The notes under the pieces: generated by a model
Database searches by the model: none
What the model was told of the DNA's origin: nothing
What the model saw: only the letters and a program-made list of their open reading frames with translations
Assembly: GCA_937895845.1 (NCBI GenBank)
Contig: CALBLK010000022.1
Coordinates: forward strand, 1-64,000
Direction of reading: 5' to 3'
Source: an uncultured Prevotella sp.
GTDB taxonomy: Bacteria > Bacteroidota > Bacteroidia > Bacteroidales > Bacteroidaceae
DNA: 64,000 bases
Translations under genes and position numbers: made by a program
Shown here: in pieces, positions 15,907 through 22,914 of the stretch
Layout of the letters: each line of letters starts with the position of its first letter
Position numbering within the stretch: position 1 is the stretch's first letter

Positions 15907-17515
15907 TCATTCTGCTGTACGATGTGAGCACATTGCCATCAAACACTTTTTCCGGCCAGTGCTCAATCCACGCGCATGAGCCACCGAAGCATCGGATGGG
16001 TTTCACAATGCTGTCAAGGTCGTCATACAGTTCAATCTCTGCGATGTTCCCATGCGAGCCATTGGGAGATATGTACTTGATAAACTTGTACTCCCCGGTG
16101 TATTCCAGAGGCAGAGTGTGAAAACGATTCTCTGTGATGCCACTGACCGTTGCTACCACTAATGAGTCCTTGAAGTTGGCATCGTTTGCCACCACTATCA
16201 CTCCTCTTTCCAACTGGCGGTTATATTTCTTTAGTGTCTCCGACTCCCAGTATTTTCTTGTCACCACAACCTCTCTGGAACTGCCTTCTTTCGGCTTCAG
16301 TGTCGTCATCGTTCCATCCTGGTTGAGAATGAAAGGGGCTGCTGTATAATGACGACTGCCATATTGGTCATAAAAGAAAGGAATATAAGCCACGCCCTTG
16401 CCCATCCTGTCGAACCTCGCCTTTCCGTCATTCCCTATTTTTGCGAACGCCACCGGTACCCAGTCCCTGTTGTTGAACACACCAAGCAAAAGCCACTTTG
16501 CTAAACGTGCTTGCTTGTTGTCAGTCACCTTGACGGTCACATCCGCTGTCTCCACATAGTTATCGGTCACATCCAAGATGCGCTGGCTTTGGAAATACAT
16601 GGGTAGATGCGCACCTTTGTCCTCGCCTATCTCCTTTAGCCACTCTTGCTTAGTAAATGTCATTCTGTACACCTTTGGCATGGTCAGCTCCGGGCGGTCG
16701 TCAAAGTGTGAACCAGGTGTCTCGTTCATTCCCACTGGCAGTGTATAACTGTCATTGACAAACATCACCGCCCACGAGTGACCCATGGAGCGGTTGCCCC
16801 ACTGTGGAACGAAATCCATTGTTGCCGGTATGCCAAAAGCTCTCAGCTGGGCCACAGTTCTGTATGAGTAGGCTTCGCAATTGCCCATCTTCATTGGTAT
16901 AAGGTCTTTCAGTGCAAACTCAGGCATGGGCCTGTTGGGATAGTACACCGCGCCGTTGAATCCCTTGTTCAGCCGGTTGTGCATACTGATGGTGTGGTAT
17001 TGGTTGTGTTGGCGCGTGGGATAGACAGCCACGTCCTGGCCATACTTTTCCATATAGGCTTTTCGCCATTCCGCCACAGGCTCGTGCCCCACCCGGTAGG
17101 GCAGAATGTAGTTGCAGAATGTCTCGAAGGACACGTGTCTGCTGTTCTTCTTCCACATCCGATATGCCAGTTCAGTGTTCTCTCGCAGAAAGTCTGCGCT
17201 CACACTCTGGCTGTCATACAGCGTGTCACATTCTTCGGGTTCAAAAGGGAAGACTTGCTGTGCCTGCCTGTATGCTGCGCGAAACTGGTCGTTGGTGAAT
17301 GTGCTATTGCGCTCAAATACATTATTTATATAGGTGTAATACTTGGTCAGGTTGTCACTTCGCAGCGAGAACCAGCCCTCCATATTCTTTTTCAGAAAAT
17401 CCAAGGCCTTCTGCACCTCCACGCCATCCTTATCCTGTCCCTGTGCCACCAACGGCTGTGACAGGAGTGCCAACGCCAGCAGAAACAAGATACCCTTTTT
17501 TATAGCTTTTCTCAT
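15881..17515 (-). CDS. Exported transglutaminase-like protein with truncated F5/8-type C-terminus
   Basis: 544 residues with a Sec signal (LLALALLSQPLVAQ). The middle has a transglutaminase-like catalytic arrangement: Cys in KMGNCEAYSYRTVAQLRAFG, His in GNRSMGHSWAVMFVN, and downstream acidic residues. The C-terminus begins a discoidin/F5-8 type domain (SPNGSHGNIAEIELYDD; KVFDGNVLTSYS) but ends ten residues later, where a full domain would need about 60 more. So it is probably 3'-truncated, joined out of frame to the remnant at 15541-15906. It follows the DUF3244 gene by 21 bases in the same operon. Likely periplasmic or surface protein; substrate unknown. Confidence 0.8.
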   Translation of the reverse strand: MRKAIKKGILFLLALALLSQPLVAQGQDKDGVEVQKALDFLKKNMEGWFSLRSDNLTKYYTYINNVFERNSTFTNDQFRAAYRQAQQVFPFEPEECDTLYDSQSVSADFLRENTELAYRMWKKNSRHVSFETFCNYILPYRVGHEPVAEWRKAYMEKYGQDVAVYPTRQHNQYHTISMHNRLNKGFNGAVYYPNRPMPEFALKDLIPMKMGNCEAYSYRTVAQLRAFGIPATMDFVPQWGNRSMGHSWAVMFVNDSYTLPVGMNETPGSHFDDRPELTMPKVYRMTFTKQEWLKEIGEDKGAHLPMYFQSQRILDVTDNYVETADVTVKVTDNKQARLAKWLLLGVFNNRDWVPVAFAKIGNDGKARFDRMGKGVAYIPFFYDQYGSRHYTAAPFILNQDGTMTTLKPKEGSSREVVVTRKYWESETLKKYNRQLERGVIVVANDANFKDSLVVATVSGITENRFHTLPLEYTGEYKFIKYISPNGSHGNIAEIELYDDLDSIVKPIRCFGGSCAWIEHWPEKVFDGNVLTSYSRMSAISGSLS

Positions 17516-17536
17516 GGTTCGTCTTACTTTGGGTGA

Positions 17537-17890
17537 TTATTGTCCTTCCTGCTCGTCCGGTCTTTTTATCAGATGCATCCTGCCATAGTAAAGCTCGATT
17601 GTACTCCTTGTCAAGCTGGACTCCGTAGGCACATAGAAGGTGTTGGTTCCAGGCACAATGGTCACCTGGTTGTCATATATCACCCTTTCTTTTTCATTTT
17701 TCACAACGATGCGCATGTTGTCAAGAACAGAGTCTGTGGTGATGTTGATAACATCGTGGTCAGAGGTAATCATGATGGGCCTATCCTTTCCATCATAGTC
17801 CACTTCCCCATCTATACATTCCTGAGCCATACCGTTTGCTGTACACATCATCAATGCTCCCCAAATGACAATTCTGATTATTTGTTTCAT
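17537..17890 (-). CDS. DUF3244-like small exported protein
   Basis: 117 residues from the ATG at 17890; the longer open frame runs through the promoter. The signal peptide ends around MCTANGMAQ. The mature part is a single beta-sandwich-like domain with DRPIMITSDHDVINITTDS and NMRIVVKNEKERVIYDNQVT, typical of DUF3244, small Bacteroidetes proteins of unknown function. It is the first gene of an operon with the transglutaminase-like gene, under the promoter/operator at 17940-17998. Confidence 0.75.
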   Translation of the reverse strand: MKQIIRIVIWGALMMCTANGMAQECIDGEVDYDGKDRPIMITSDHDVINITTDSVLDNMRIVVKNEKERVIYDNQVTIVPGTNTFYVPTESSLTRSTIELYYGRMHLIKRPDEQEGQ

Positions 17891-17939
17891 TTTAGTTTTT
17901 TGGTTTTTAGTTACAGGTGTCTGTGCCTTTTGGTGATTA

Positions 17940-17998
17940 CAAAAGTAGTCCAGGACTAAAGAAAAACCAAGAAAACGATTGCGCAAAACCTTGCGCAA
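17940..17998 (-). promoter_or_regulatory. Promoter with twin TTGCGCAA operator (copy A)
   Basis: On the minus strand TTG (17970-17968), 20 bases, TACTTTTG (17947-17940). Eight bases upstream of the -33 box lie two palindromic TTGCGCAA octamers (17979-17986, 17991-17998) separated by 4 bases, so the centres are 12 bases apart. Copy B at 19997-20055 has the same sequence and spacing. This is the position expected for an activator site. Confidence 0.7.
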
Positions 17999-18047
17999 TT
18001 TTCAAACAAGGGTGTGATGGGTGTCAAAAGACTGGAAAAGCACAGAC

Positions 18048-18187
18048 AGCAGATGCCGTGTATATACCTCATAATAAGGATGTTATAAATCAGCAACCAT
18101 TTTCTTGTCTCTTTCTCGAAAAAACGAGATTGAAAGCTCAAAAAAGTGCGATTACAAGATTTGCCTCTCTGAATCAGATTGAGGGTG
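18048..18187. other. About 140-bp segment present only in copy A of the duplicated flank
   Basis: Copies A and B of the intergenic cassette align up to ...GCACAGACAG (copy A) and resume at AGACAAATACAAAAGCG, whereas copy B is continuous. The extra AT-rich bases in copy A contain no gene and no clear terminal repeats. It may be an insertion in A or a deletion in B. Confidence 0.5.
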
Positions 18188-18202
18188 TAGACAAATACAA
18201 AA

Positions 18203-18250
18203 GCGAATGAGACAAACGGGAAACAGCAGTTCTCCGTTTGTCTCATTCGC
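18203..18250 (-). terminator. Terminator hairpin of the amidase/DUF3828 operon (copy A)
   Basis: A perfect 17-bp stem, 18203-18219 with 18234-18250, around a 14-base loop, about 95 bases after the DUF3828-like gene. A near-identical hairpin is at 20115-20162. Confidence 0.75.
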
Positions 18251-18344
18251 AGGGTGGCTTTTCAGCGTGTAAATAGTAAGGGAAGATTATAAACTGAGGT
18301 GAAGAGAGTGTCTCTCCTCTCCACACCCAGTCTTGTTTTCCTTG

Positions 18345-18875
18345 TCAGAACTGTGGATGCTCAGCATTAGTGACATCATCTATTCTTCCGTCTTGCATCT
18401 TGACTTTCAGTGTTACGGTTTCTGTCGGTTCTTTACGGCCCCATGTGACACTTTTTGTCACATACTTTACTTGATAAACAAAAGGTTCGATTCTTGTTAT
18501 TTCCAAAGTTTTGGCTGCATCTTTTGACATTCCGTAGTCATCTGTCAGCAAGTCGTATGCCACACCATTTGCTATCTCATCCTTTATTTCCGCATAGAAT
18601 TTCTTGGTGCAATATTTTGCGACAAGCGTGTCAGACTGTGGTGAATAGTAATCTTTTGGATCAATATTTACTGCATCACAATATTTTGTGTAGAAGATAC
18701 GAAGAATGGACAAGTTAGGATCTAACAATGCCCTATTGCCTTGTTGAGACATTATCGTGTCTGCTTGCAATTTCTTATAAGGCTCTGCTGAAGACATTTC
18801 CGTTGTCATTGCCAAAAGAAAGGCTATAAATAATGGTATTTTTGTTTTCATATTCATTGTTGTTTTCATATTCAT
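18345..18875 (-). CDS. DUF3828-like exported protein, possible immunity partner
   Basis: 176 residues. A signal peptide (PLFIAFLLAMTTEMSSA) is followed by a small domain with IFYTKYCDAVNIDPKDYYS, YCTKKFYAEIKDEI and VTLKVKMQDGRIDDV, resembling DUF3828. The first codons are an 18-bp tandem duplication, so two ATGs serve as starts (18875 and 18857). The first overlaps the stop of the amidase-like gene as ATGA, so the two are translationally coupled. Pairing of an exported Cys-His amidase with a small periplasmic partner is typical of toxin-immunity modules; that role is inference. Confidence 0.6.
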   Translation of the reverse strand: MNMKTTMNMKTKIPLFIAFLLAMTTEMSSAEPYKKLQADTIMSQQGNRALLDPNLSILRIFYTKYCDAVNIDPKDYYSPQSDTLVAKYCTKKFYAEIKDEIANGVAYDLLTDDYGMSKDAAKTLEITRIEPFVYQVKYVTKSVTWGRKEPTETVTLKVKMQDGRIDDVTNAEHPQF

Positions 18876-19673
18876 TGTTGTTGTCTGTATATTTTATAGG
18901 ACGAGTTTTCATATTTTTGTCCAGGAAATTCTTTTTGCTCCACAAAGTCAGAAACCCACTTCGAGCCATTGTAAATATCAATATGCCCATGTACGCTTCC
19001 TCCCGGTGCCGGCTGGAAGACCCTAACGCCTCCGGCTTGTGGGACATAGCCGTCTTTTGGAATCTCGCTGAACCCGAGCCCTGTCAATACTGGGCCATAC
19101 TGCCTAGCGGACTGCGGATATGGCGGTGAGATGCTGAACCCGCTGTTTTGGAGCGCCAGGCGCACCGCTCTCGCGCAATACCCACATTTGCCCTTCACAT
19201 ATTGGGGGTAGGCATGCGCCGTAGCGTAGTCAGCAGCGTTCCTTGCGCTTTTGGTCGCGTCGGGCTTTCCGCTTCCGGGGATTACGCTCCCCGAGCTGCC
19301 TCCTCCATTCCCTTTGTTGGAAGTGTCCCCGTTGCCGCTTCCTGTGTCCCCAGTGCCCTCCCCGGTGTCCTTCTTCTGGCAGTTGTGACTTTCGCCACCG
19401 GCGGTCACAACAGGGTATTCCTGTCCGCATATTGTGCAGGTCTCCTTTCTCAGAGAACACGTGCTCTCGTGTGCTTCCAGCATGTTCTTGGCCATGTGCT
19501 GGCCGCCCCCCCCACTTGCAGTCATACAGGTTCCCGACAACCTCAACGCCGGGCAGCTCCTCGTACATCATCGTCTGGGCCGAAGCCGTGGCCACGCCAA
19601 CGGTAATTCCGCTTCGGGTGACTGCTATCTGCAAATTTACAAATAGCAGCATGAAGAACAAAGCCCTTTTCAT
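18872..19673 (-). CDS. Exported CHAP/NlpC-like amidase, reading frame split at a G8 tract
   Basis: The signal-peptide part starts at 19673 (MKRALFFMLLFVNLQIAV..., ending YDCKWGG). The rest continues in another frame from QHMAKNMLEAHESTC to 18872. The frames meet at eight Gs (19506-19513, C on the plus strand); seven Gs would join them into about 266 residues. The mature part has paired Cys motifs (TCSLRKETCTICG), a Gly/Ser/Asp linker and a Cys-His peptidase-like domain: GKCGYCARAVRLALQNSG and VHGHIDIYNGSKWVSDF. This resembles CHAP/NlpC-P60 peptidoglycan amidases. It could be phase variable, a fixed frameshift, or a sequencing error. It lies between a decayed gene and the DUF3828-like gene. 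Confidence 0.6.
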
Positions 19674-19911
19674 TGTTTTAACATAATCAAAGTCCGTCCT
19701 TGCAGGTTGTCAGCACTCAGTGTGACGGCATACACGCCGGCACCCAGATGCGTGTCAATGGCCGTGCGGTGCTCGCCGGCGCCAATCTTTCCAAGTCTGC
19801 AAGCATACATAACGGCCTCTCAGGCCACAGCAGGGTCGTATTCAGAATCCCTGCCATGCAGCCGGAGGCCATGACGGCCCCAGCCGCGAGAACAAACATT
19901 CTCTTTCTCAT
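19670..19911 (-). pseudogene. Frameshifted small exported protein with sorting-type C-terminus
   Basis: The 5' part from 19911 encodes a lipoprotein-like signal (MFVLAAGAVMASGC). The 3' part, in another frame, encodes RLGKIGAGEHRTAIDT and GAGVYAVTLSADNLQGRTL, which resembles the C-terminal end of Bacteroidetes secreted proteins (T9SS-type sorting domain style), and stops at 19670, overlapping the amidase ATG as ATGA. A single indel between 19720 and 19820 would join them. It is first in the operon driven by the promoter at 19997-20027. An internal deletion is also possible. Confidence 0.5.
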
Positions 19912-19996
19912 CTTTAATTGTTTTTGGTTAATAATAAAAAGTCACATTGTCTGCCTTTGGCTTTTAGGGACAGAACATGATGCCCTTTGGCTGTTG

Positions 19997-20055
19997 CAAA
20001 AATAGGCCGGTGCGGAAGAAAGGCCAAGAAAACGATTGCGCAAAACCTTGCGCAA
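19997..20055 (-). promoter_or_regulatory. Promoter with twin TTGCGCAA operator (copy B)
   Basis: TTG (20027-20025), 20 bases, TATTTTTG (20004-19997) on the minus strand, with TTGCGCAA at 20036-20043 and 20048-20055. Sequence and spacing equal copy A. It reads into the decayed gene, the amidase and the DUF3828-like gene. Confidence 0.7.
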
Positions 20056-20114
20056 TTTTCAAGCAGGGGCGTAAGGATACAAAAAAGACAGGGAAAGCGC
20101 AGACAAATACAAAA

Positions 20115-20162
20115 GCGCACGAGACAAACGGAAAACTGCGGTTCTCCGTTTGCCTCATGCGC
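20115..20162 (-). terminator. Terminator-type hairpin without a gene (copy B)
   Basis: 17-bp stem, 20115-20131 with 20146-20162, containing two G-T pairs, nearly the same as 18203-18250. No minus-strand gene precedes it now: homology with copy A stops near 20204 and the plus-strand methyltransferase gene follows. It probably once ended a gene that has been lost or displaced. Confidence 0.6.
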
Positions 20163-20220
20163 CTGGTGGCTTTTCAGCGAACAAATGGCAAGGCAAGATT
20201 AGGGCATCTATTCTTCTTAC

Positions 20221-20275
20221 TTTGACGAGTTTTTCCAGGAATTGTTTGCATATCTCAAGTTTTTTGACGAGTTTT
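20221..20275. repeat. 13-bp direct repeats upstream of the methyltransferase gene
   Basis: TTTGACGAGTTTT occurs at 20221-20233 and 20263-20275, 42 bases apart, in the leader of the methyltransferase gene. They could be operator sites for expression control of the R-M operon, or chance in AT-rich DNA. Confidence 0.35.
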
Positions 20276-20347
20276 GTATAAAGGTTGTACCTACGATGAT
20301 GTGGACTTAATGATTTAGACTTCACCAAGTCACTAAAGAACAACGAT

Positions 20348-21367
20348 ATGACGGAATATAGTAAATTCATTGATGAACTTCTCAAACCTAAAATTCAGGA
20401 AAAAACAGTTGTTTTAGACTTGTTTGCGGGATGCGGAGGGCTATCCTTGGGTTTTGAAGCTGTAGGCTTTAAAACCATAGGATTTGAAATGGTACAGGAG
20501 GCTGTTGATACATATAACACAAATCTTAATGGAGAATGCCACAATCAATTTTTGGAAGTAGGCTTTAACTATCCAGAGAGTGACAATATCGGTATAATAA
20601 TAGGAGGACCACCATGCCAACCTTTCAGTAGGTTCGGCAACCAAAAGGGTATGGAAGATGCCAGAGACGGTTTCCCTGTATTTATAGATGCAGTTCGTCG
20701 CATACAACCAAATGTATTTGTGTTTGAGAATGTTGCGAACATCTTAGGACGGCACAGATGGTACTTTGACTTGGTTGTTAAAGAATTGGGTGATTTGGGA
20801 TATTACATTGACTACAAAGTGCTAAACGCTGTCGATTACGGGGTGCCACAAAGAAGAGAAAGGCTTATATGTGTAGGGCATAGGGCATCGTTTCGCTTTC
20901 CAACAATAGAAACTCATAAAAGGACGGTGGAAGAAGCTATCGGCGACACCATGTTGAATCCCGAACCTGAAAGCAAAATCCTTACACCGAGACAAGACGA
21001 ATACATTGCCGTGTACGAAAAGAAATCACATTGTGTCAATCCGCGAGATTTGTATCCTGACAGGCCTGCACGCACCATCACATGCAGAAATCTGGCTGGA
21101 GCTACAAGTGACATGCAGCGAGTGAGACTTGCAGACGGCAGGCGTAGAAGGGTTACAGACCGTGAAGCAGCTCGTCTTCAAACATTTCCCGACTGGTTTG
21201 AATTTTCTGGCACAGAAACTAAGAAGTTCTATCAAATTGGGAATGCCGTGCCTCCACTTCTTGCATATAAAATAGCTTTGCAAGTAAAGGCTACATATCA
21301 CATGGAACAACAAACAAAAGATTATATAAAGAGTAGGACTGTTCCAAACGGTTTATTTGCGATATGA
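20348..21367 (+). CDS. DNA (cytosine-5-)-methyltransferase
   Basis: 339 residues with the C5-methyltransferase motifs in order: I LDLFAGCGGLSLGFE (about 24), IV GGPPCQPFSRFG with the catalytic Cys (about 89), VI ENVANI, VIII QRRERLICVG, and X QIGNAVPPLLAYKIA. The variable target-recognition region is between VIII and IX (RPARTITCRNL). It protects DNA against the partner endonuclease downstream. The gene is visibly AT-rich compared with the GC-rich neighbours, suggesting horizontal transfer. It overlaps the endonuclease gene as ATGA. Confidence 0.95.
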   Translation: MTEYSKFIDELLKPKIQEKTVVLDLFAGCGGLSLGFEAVGFKTIGFEMVQEAVDTYNTNLNGECHNQFLEVGFNYPESDNIGIIIGGPPCQPFSRFGNQKGMEDARDGFPVFIDAVRRIQPNVFVFENVANILGRHRWYFDLVVKELGDLGYYIDYKVLNAVDYGVPQRRERLICVGHRASFRFPTIETHKRTVEEAIGDTMLNPEPESKILTPRQDEYIAVYEKKSHCVNPRDLYPDRPARTITCRNLAGATSDMQRVRLADGRRRRVTDREAARLQTFPDWFEFSGTETKKFYQIGNAVPPLLAYKIALQVKATYHMEQQTKDYIKSRTVPNGLFAI

Positions 21368-22356
21368 AAATAAAGATACAGGCTGGCACACCAATAAAAG
21401 TAAGGAATATGGTGTTCGATATTTTAGATGTATTTCAATCCATAGGAATACCAGTTGAGAATACAGACCGTAAATTAGAACGCATGGCCAAGGCATGCCT
21501 TGCAGTTGGAAAAATGAAAAAAGATTTCTCTGAAGCATGTTCCTTTGAAGATGGTTTTACAAGAACACGTGACATTATTGTCTTTGAGAATGAACATCTT
21601 GGCGAAAATATCTCGTCTGGCTCGTATGATGATATACGACGACAAGACTTAAAATTGCTAGTTGAGGCTGGCATTGTCGTGAATTCTTCTTCAACTGAAG
21701 AACAAGCGACAAACAATCCATCGCGTGGCTATGGTTTAAGCAAATCATTTGCGAATCTGCTACATTCTTTCAGCTCGCCACAATGGAACATCTTTCTAAA
21801 CGGATTTATAAAAGAAACAAAGTCTCTAAAAGAAGAATTGGAGAAACGCCGTGATTTGCAGAAAGTTCTCGTCACACTTCCAAATGGAAAGGAAATAGAC
21901 CTGTCCTATGGAGAACACAATGACTTACAGAAAGCTATTATAGAAGTTTTCCTTCCTTTGTTTGGCTTTGGTGCGGAGGTGTTGTATGTAGGAGATACGA
22001 AAGATAAATTTCTGCACCTGGAAGAAGCTGAACTGAAGAGAATAAAATTCTTTACTTTAGCACATGAAGAATTGCCTGATGTCATAGCATATAGCCAAGA
22101 GAAAAACTTGCTTTATCTCATTGAAGCCTACCATTCAACCGGTGAATGGAATGAAATAAGAGTCAGAAAGGTAAAACGTAAATTGCAGGAATCAGGCTGC
22201 ACTGCAAATGCCGTTTTCTTCACGGCATTTGAGAACAAAAATACATTCAGACAAAAAGCGAAAGATATAGCATGGGAAACGGAAGTGTGGATAGCAGATT
22301 CGCCAGAGCATCTTGTCCATTTCAATGGGTACAAATTCTTAGAATTGCATAAGTGA
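21364..22356 (+). CDS. BsuBI/PstI-family type II restriction endonuclease
   Basis: 330 residues. The N-terminal helical domain (MVFDILDVFQSIGIPVENTD) and C-terminal catalytic domain (FGFGAEVLYVGDTKDKFLHL; LPDVIAYSQEKNLLYLIEAY) match the BsuBI/PstI family, whose characterised members cut CTGCAG. The D...EAY...K-like residues belong to the nuclease core. The ATG overlaps the methyltransferase stop, so the two are co-translated. The characterised BsuBI and PstI partners are N6-adenine methylases, whereas this partner is a C5-cytosine enzyme, so the recognition site should not be assumed. AT-rich like its partner. Confidence 0.85.
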   Translation: MKIKIQAGTPIKVRNMVFDILDVFQSIGIPVENTDRKLERMAKACLAVGKMKKDFSEACSFEDGFTRTRDIIVFENEHLGENISSGSYDDIRRQDLKLLVEAGIVVNSSSTEEQATNNPSRGYGLSKSFANLLHSFSSPQWNIFLNGFIKETKSLKEELEKRRDLQKVLVTLPNGKEIDLSYGEHNDLQKAIIEVFLPLFGFGAEVLYVGDTKDKFLHLEEAELKRIKFFTLAHEELPDVIAYSQEKNLLYLIEAYHSTGEWNEIRVRKVKRKLQESGCTANAVFFTAFENKNTFRQKAKDIAWETEVWIADSPEHLVHFNGYKFLELHK

Positions 22357-22378
22357 CAAGGGCAAATGCAAGAAAAAG

Positions 22379-22403
22379 GGCATTCAGCATCACTCAGAAT
22401 GCC
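22379..22403 (-). terminator. Intrinsic terminator of the thioesterase/ROK unit
   Basis: GGCATTC (22379-22385) pairs with GAATGCC (22397-22403), followed on the minus strand by CTTTTTCTT. It lies about 90 bases after the thioesterase stop and 23 bases after the endonuclease stop. Confidence 0.65.
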
Positions 22404-22492
22404 GTCTCTCAGTCCACAGTTAACAGAAGCGGTTTTCCTGCCACCTGCTTGGAAACAGGCATACAGCGGCACCCTGCTGCCGCATAATTTTG

Positions 22493-22909
22493 TCAGCGTT
22501 CGCGAAGCTCGCGCATGAAGTTGGTCACCTGAACAGTGGAGACAAGCTCTCCTCCCCCGTCGGTCACGTCGACATGCCACACATGCAGGTGGCGACGCCG
22601 GCTCACAATGCGCGCCCGGGCAGTCACCGTGTCGCCCTCAAGGGCCGGTTTCACATGACTGGCACTCACGCTGATGCCCATGCCAATGAAACCGGGGCAG
22701 AGCGCCAGCGAGCCAACCCCGGCCAGCGTCTCGGCCAGGGCCACCGTGGCGCCGCCGCTGAGCACACCAAAGGGCTGGCGGGTGCGCTCGTCCACCCGCA
22801 TGGTGGCCACACACACGTCCGGCTCGGGAGTGGAGTGGAACGCCATGCCGAGCCGGGTTGAGATGTCGGGCACAGGGCCCAGTTTCCGAATGACAGGCTC
22901 CAAGTCCAT
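22493..22909 (-). CDS. Hotdog-fold acyl-CoA thioesterase (PaaI/MenI-like)
   Basis: 138 residues, single hotdog domain. The motif QPFGVLSGGATVALAETLAGVGS corresponds to the helix carrying the catalytic acid in PaaI/EntH/MenI-type thioesterases (HGG...AE type, here LSGG). GMGISVSASHVKPALEGD and WHVDVTDGGGELVSTVQVT complete the fold. Such enzymes hydrolyse small or aromatic acyl-CoAs; a role in menaquinone synthesis (DHNA-CoA) is possible but no men genes are nearby. It lies five bases after the ROK gene. Confidence 0.85.
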   Translation of the reverse strand: MDLEPVIRKLGPVPDISTRLGMAFHSTPEPDVCVATMRVDERTRQPFGVLSGGATVALAETLAGVGSLALCPGFIGMGISVSASHVKPALEGDTVTARARIVSRRRHLHVWHVDVTDGGGELVSTVQVTNFMRELRER

Positions 22910-22914
22910 GCTGC

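Noticed and set aside
20348..22356. Larger defence island around the R-M genes
   Set aside because: No other defence genes are recognisable on either side; the flanks are a secretion-type operon and a thioesterase/ROK unit.
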